Shown one piece after another: positions 59,788-64,000 of a stretch of 64,000 bases of DNA (position 1 is the first letter of the stretch; every line of letters starts with the position of its first letter). The DNA is taken from positions 569,001 through 633,000 of the forward strand of contig JAINUG010000304.1 in assembly GCA_029706075.1 (NCBI GenBank), written 5' to 3'. The notes under the pieces are model-generated. The model was not told the origin of the DNA and ran no database searches. It was given only the letters and a program-made list of their open reading frames with translations. A program made the translations under genes and the position numbers. The stretch is from Aldrovandia affinis. Lineage: Eukaryota; Chordata; Actinopteri; Notacanthiformes; Halosauridae.

Positions 59788-60555
59788 ACCACAATGTTCT
59801 CAGCAGCTCCTCACGGATGCGCTGTCGAACGCCAATGCATTCTCCGCAAAGTTCTCGCCACGTTTCAAGCGAAAATAACGATGGCGATAACGCTCCTCGC
59901 GCAAGTCTGCACGTCAGCTGCATATCCGCAGGTCTGGCTCTTAACCCGCAAAGCCCAAAACCTGAGCCGCGGGCTCACGGTACTGCGAACCCAACGGGCC
60001 GAGCCAACAGAGGTTTTAAAACACTTAAACACTTTAAAATCCAAGACACCCGGTTCTACTGGTTTTTGACAGGGGAAATCCACCTTCCCGATTATCTGTA
60101 TCAAGCGCTGCAGGGGTTTGTTACTCAAATAAACCAAGGCCTCCCACTATGGAAGGGCAGCATAGAATAACAATCCCATCTCGATAGTTCTAAAAATAAT
60201 GTTACATATCAAAGCGGTTGTTTTTGGTTTGATTTAGTTAGAATTGTGCCTATGCCATAACAGAAAGTGAGAGATTCAGACAGCCAGTGTGCAATGAAAA
60301 ATTAGCATTCAAAGGAACAATATTTATTGTGTAGGCCATTGCTTCACAGCAGCATGTGCAAGAATACAGACAAGTAAAATGTACAAAGTAGATGGCTGAG
60401 AGCAGTTTACGGCAAGGCAAAGAAAACATTTGAATCACAAGTGGGAAACACTAATGTTACCAGCATTTCAGATGACCTGAAGATATAAGAGGCCACAGGC
60501 TGCAGGTGGAAATGAGTTAAAGGCAAATTCTGCACGGATATTAGGATTATTATGA

Positions 60556-60610
60556 TTTATTTTTATAAACAGAGTTGTCAATGCCTGGAACAGCTTGCCA
60601 GGTCAGGTAG
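60556..60610 (+). mobile_element. LINE-type ORF C-terminal relic, left half
   Basis: Joined with 61225-61290 this reads RVVNAWNSLPGQVVEAEPLG followed by FKSRLDAVLDTL and a stop. The pattern vvnvWNsLP..VV.A...FK..LD is typical of the end of fish non-LTR retrotransposon ORFs (L2/CR1-type). It is split by the hAT element at 60611-61224. Confidence 0.55.
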
Positions 60611-61232
60611 TAGGGGTGGGCGATATGAGCTAAAATTCATATCACGATATTTTCCACTGTCCAGACGATATCGATATGATATCACGATATATGAGAAAAG
60701 AAATCTGAATCACATTTTAATAGCCCTTCTTAGTTAAATGACATTAGTTAAGGCAAAATATGTATTTTAAGCTTATATAACCAGAAAGAGTTATAGCGTG
60801 TACCGGCAGCGAATGATGACTTGATTGATTGCTCTTGAGCAACATCACTTTCTGCGTGTTCGCTCATTTTCGATTCTTCACTTTTGCACTTGTAATAGGC
60901 TATAAATATTAGTACGTAGTCTGCATGCTAACTGCAGCTGCCTGCACGCTTGTTTGTTGCTACATGCGCGCAACAAATGCACAAAAAAATAGGTCAACAT
61001 ATTAACATGCTTCTTTTTTTCGTAGGAACCTGGAGGTTAGATTAAAATAAAAAATAGATGTAGCTACTAACTACTATCACTCAATTGAAATTTTGAACAA
61101 AACAATATGAATGCCAAATTAGAATTTATGAATATATAACGGTTTCCACGGTATAGCAAAATCCATATTGTGGCACAGCATAATACCGGTAGTCACTTTC
61201 ATACCGGTATAGCGCCCACTCCTATCAGGTAG
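60603..61232 (+). mobile_element. Non-autonomous hAT-type element inserted in a LINE relic
   Basis: The 614-bp body at 60611-61224 has ends TAGGGGTGGGCG and CGCCCACTCCTA (one mismatch) and perfect 8-bp duplications TCAGGTAG (60603-60610 and 61225-61232). The GGGGTGGGCGATAT start is common among fish hAT miniature elements. No transposase inside. Confidence 0.82.
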
Positions 61233-61360
61233 TAGAGGCAGAACCACTTGGGCTATTCAAGTCCAGGCTAGATGCAGTACTGGACACTCTTTAGATTAGG
61301 ACATGGCGAGCCTAGATTGGCTGAATGGCCAGTTCTCGTCATTATGCATTCTTATATTCT
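61225..61360 (+). mobile_element. LINE-type relic, right half
   Basis: Continues the reading frame from 60610 (VVEAEPLGLFKSRLDAVL), with a stop near 61292. It ends in TCGTCATTATGCATTCTTATATTCTTAC, a repeated-unit tail of the type used by L2/CR1-like elements. Confidence 0.5.
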
Positions 61361-62189
61361 TACAGGCACGATGTGTTAGATGACCTTAAAATCACAATGA
61401 GCATAAACGTATGCATGCCAGCTATATAATGATATATCTCCCACACCTAACTTCCATGTTTAAAGAGCATTTGGCAACGTTCATTACAATAGCTCCAAAC
61501 TGTCAAGCCTATAGTGTGAGCAAATTCCAGATCACTGCTGTTCTCATCAGGCTGACAGTACCAAGGGCCAATGGCTGTATGCATTACATACATGTCACAC
61601 ATAGGGACATGCAGAATGTTTCAGTGTTTCCTCCTATGGATAACATTTTTACATTGCTACAACAGTCCATGACAGAAGAAACAGCAAATGATCTGACAAT
61701 GATTAAGTGCAAAACAAAACAAAATATTATGCCTTCCTTTTTTTATCTAGGCTATGTGCCATTAAGAACACTTTTCTTTGTTATATGTTATTTTGCCCTT
61801 GTCGGCTATACAAAAAAAGCATTTCGTTTTGCGTTCAATTATTTTGATAAATTTTAGAAAAGATCACATAATTTCCACATTTTCCTTTATTTAATTCTCC
61901 AGAACGGGCATGACATAGCCTAGGCTACCCTACAGAAGGGTCAACAGACATTTCTTTTTTCATGTGAAAGCAGCACTTATAAATCCATGAGCATGCTCAC
62001 ATATGGGTGTGTTGCTACACCTGCTGACTAGCCTACTGCACTGTAACTCTCACCTCATTTGTGATAATTTCATAAGTGTAATATGTTGATTGCTTAGCGA
62101 GTACACCTCCTACACTTCCACTGAATATATTAAAAAGTGCTTTTCTCTCCCCGTTTCATAGGTGTGGTGTGCCTCTGTCTATCTGTTGT

Positions 62190-62300
62190 ATTGTTGCTGT
62201 ACTGATCTCTTGCTCTGGCTGTGATTATCCTTGCTATTTTTAACGCACTTATTTTAAGTCACTCTGGATAAGAGCGTCTGCTAAATGCCTTGAATGTACA
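62190..62300 (+). repeat. SINE 3' tail
   Basis: TTAAGTCACTCTGGATAAGAGCGTCTGCTAAATGCC is the common fish SINE tail. The head is not recognisable. Confidence 0.6.
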
Positions 62301-62609
62301 TGCAAGTAGCTTCAGACAGTCGTCCCTCGACATCTTTGTTTTCGAGGACGGAAGTGCAGGTTAATGAGAGAACCGAGGACTTCTGCATGGCCCTAGTCAT
62401 CGAGTATAGGCTAGATAGAACAGTAGCACAACGCTGGGTAAGCCCCCGAAGGCCAATATGATGTCCGATCACCACGTGCCTGAAACATAGACTTAATCAA
62501 ACCAGAAGTTTTAAGTCTTATAAACTTGGACTGAGTTAATCTCTAAAGTAGGCACAGCTTAGTCCCCCTTTAGTCACCTTTCCTTGCAGGTATGGTCAGA
62601 GTTATCCGC

Positions 62610-62675
62610 TCAGGCTGAACGCACTTTCTGCAAGTCGCTTTGGATAAAAGTGTGTGCTGACTGATTGCAATGTAA
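62610..62675 (+). repeat. SINE 3' tail
   Basis: GCAAGTCGCTTTGGATAAAAGTGTGTGCTGAC is another copy of the fish SINE tail, about 350 bp from the previous one. Confidence 0.55.
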
Positions 62676-63611
62676 TGAGTCAACCCAATTCCAGCCTTTG
62701 TCCTTTGCGGTGTGACATGTCAAACAGCAATTTCACAAATCACCCAGTTCTCTGTGAGTAACGAAGATTCAAGTGAAGATTACGGTGTAATGACACCTTG
62801 TTAAAAGGGCAGAGCTGAAAAAAACGACATATGGCTTTCGCAGACAGACGCAATGTTAAAAAAAGCACATTGGCCTTTGCTCTGAACTCTCACGGTTGAT
62901 TACCTCTGAATTATCATGTGCCCCAGATTGCAACTAACATTTCATTTGAGATCACCTCGAGGTCACTTTACAGGTGAATGTTAATCCCAGGAAAATAAAT
63001 GACTGTGCTAAGCATGCCCCAAGTCAACGACCCTGCAAGGATGATTCATATAAATACACATCCGATCAACCACTTTCCATGGGTTTCAGTCCCTCATGCA
63101 TCCACCACGTACTCCCTATCCATTCAAACGAAATATCTGCAAGCTCATCACTGTACCCGTCTCTTACGTCAAAACACGGGCGCACTGTCCTAAAGCACGT
63201 GACCTAAAGTCCTTTACCTGCATTACTGTAACGGAACGAGCGTTCACGCCCAGTTCGTTTACTATTCCTCAAAAGGAAAAACCACAGCACGGGCGGCGTC
63301 AGGGAAGTGTGGAAGCAGCGAGTGCAACACGACACAACCTAGCTACAAACAGGCCACACGTTTCCTACTACCAAAAAAAATAACCCCACAGAGCATGCAC
63401 CATTAAGCCACGGATTACATCCAGATGCAAAAGGAAACGCTTCCCGTGCCCTTGGAAGACGGAGGCCCTGATGAGACCTTTGATGGAAGCATTAAAGCAT
63501 ACTGCATAACCCCCACCCCTGCACTGTCTGGCCATGTTCCCCCCATGCACGACATGACTCAAGGACGAGCAGCACAGCACAGCCCTCCTGTGGGGCCGGC
63601 CAAAAAGGCCC

Positions 63612-63618
<7 letters not shown>

Positions 63619-63685
<67 letters not shown>
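63619..63685 (+). repeat. (CA)n microsatellite
   Basis: About 33 CA units, followed by interrupted CACATA units to 63720. Confidence 0.95.
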
Positions 63686-63687
<2 letters not shown>

Positions 63688-64000
63688 CGCACATACACAC
63701 ATACACACATACACACACGCGCACAAATTCGCAGAGCACAACTCGCTATGATTACCGTACAATTTCAACAAAGGCTTCAGATCTAAATCCCATCCACTTC
63801 CATAATAACGGCGGTTGATTTAGAGCACGGGGCTCTCTTTGATCTCAAGGGTAAATCAGCTATTCTTCCCTGGGAAAGATTATTATTAAGAAAGGCATAC
63901 GGGGAAACTAAAATGCACAAATTGTCAGAACTTTTGACTTTGATGACTTGTAGGATTTGTTTCAAACAAAAGGGGTCCTGGTTTTCCCATTATGGTGAGA

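Noticed and set aside
61411-61857. 148-codon plus-strand frame
   Set aside because: No recognisable domain, AT-rich, no splice or promoter support; likely chance.

Overview
This window is vertebrate nuclear DNA, almost certainly from a ray-finned fish. One large split gene lies on the minus strand, with short exons in long introns. Around it are CA microsatellites, tRNA-derived SINEs ending in the fish-typical 'AAGTCGCTTTGGATAAAA'-type tail, and hAT, Tc1-like and TTAA-flanked transposon relics. There is no prokaryotic gene organisation, CRISPR array or operon.

The gene is epb41l3, encoding protein 4.1B, a FERM-domain adaptor that links membrane proteins to spectrin and actin. I placed 23 coding exons by translating each one, matching it to the known protein 4.1 layout, and requiring AG/GT splice sites with compatible phases. 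The start codon is at 46805 and the stop codon at 6068-6070. If every exon is included the reading frame is 4440 nt, or 1479 residues plus stop. That is longer than the mammalian protein (about 1087 residues). Protein order: acidic N-terminal head (exons 1-2), FERM domain (exons 2-10), FERM-adjacent region (exon 10), acidic linker (exon 11), a 192-residue exon with a basic patch and a strongly hydrophobic segment (exon 12), short linkers (13-14), spectrin-actin-binding homology (15), linker (16), a 200-residue exon (17), a short exon with two competing donors (18), a 297-residue Glu-rich repeat exon (19), and the conserved C-terminal domain (20-23). A consensus donor lies 5 nt after the stop, and a strong acceptor at 1232 marks a probable 3' UTR exon that fills the left end.

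Region by region: 1-1232 is the inferred last exon. 1233-46816 holds the coding gene and its introns. Intron 2 (37891-44945, about 7 kb) is GC-rich in its middle and carries a possible small plus-strand gene at 43563-44243. 46817-64000 lies upstream of the start codon and is probably 5' intron or flank. I could not find a convincing non-coding first exon or promoter there. It carries many repeat relics.

Nothing here looks like a radically new system. The most interesting observations are the phase-coupled splice choice between exons 18, 19 and 20, the tandemly repeated acidic exon, a possible 45-nt cassette exon inside the FERM domain, the possible antisense two-exon gene, and several insertions dated by clean target-site duplications.
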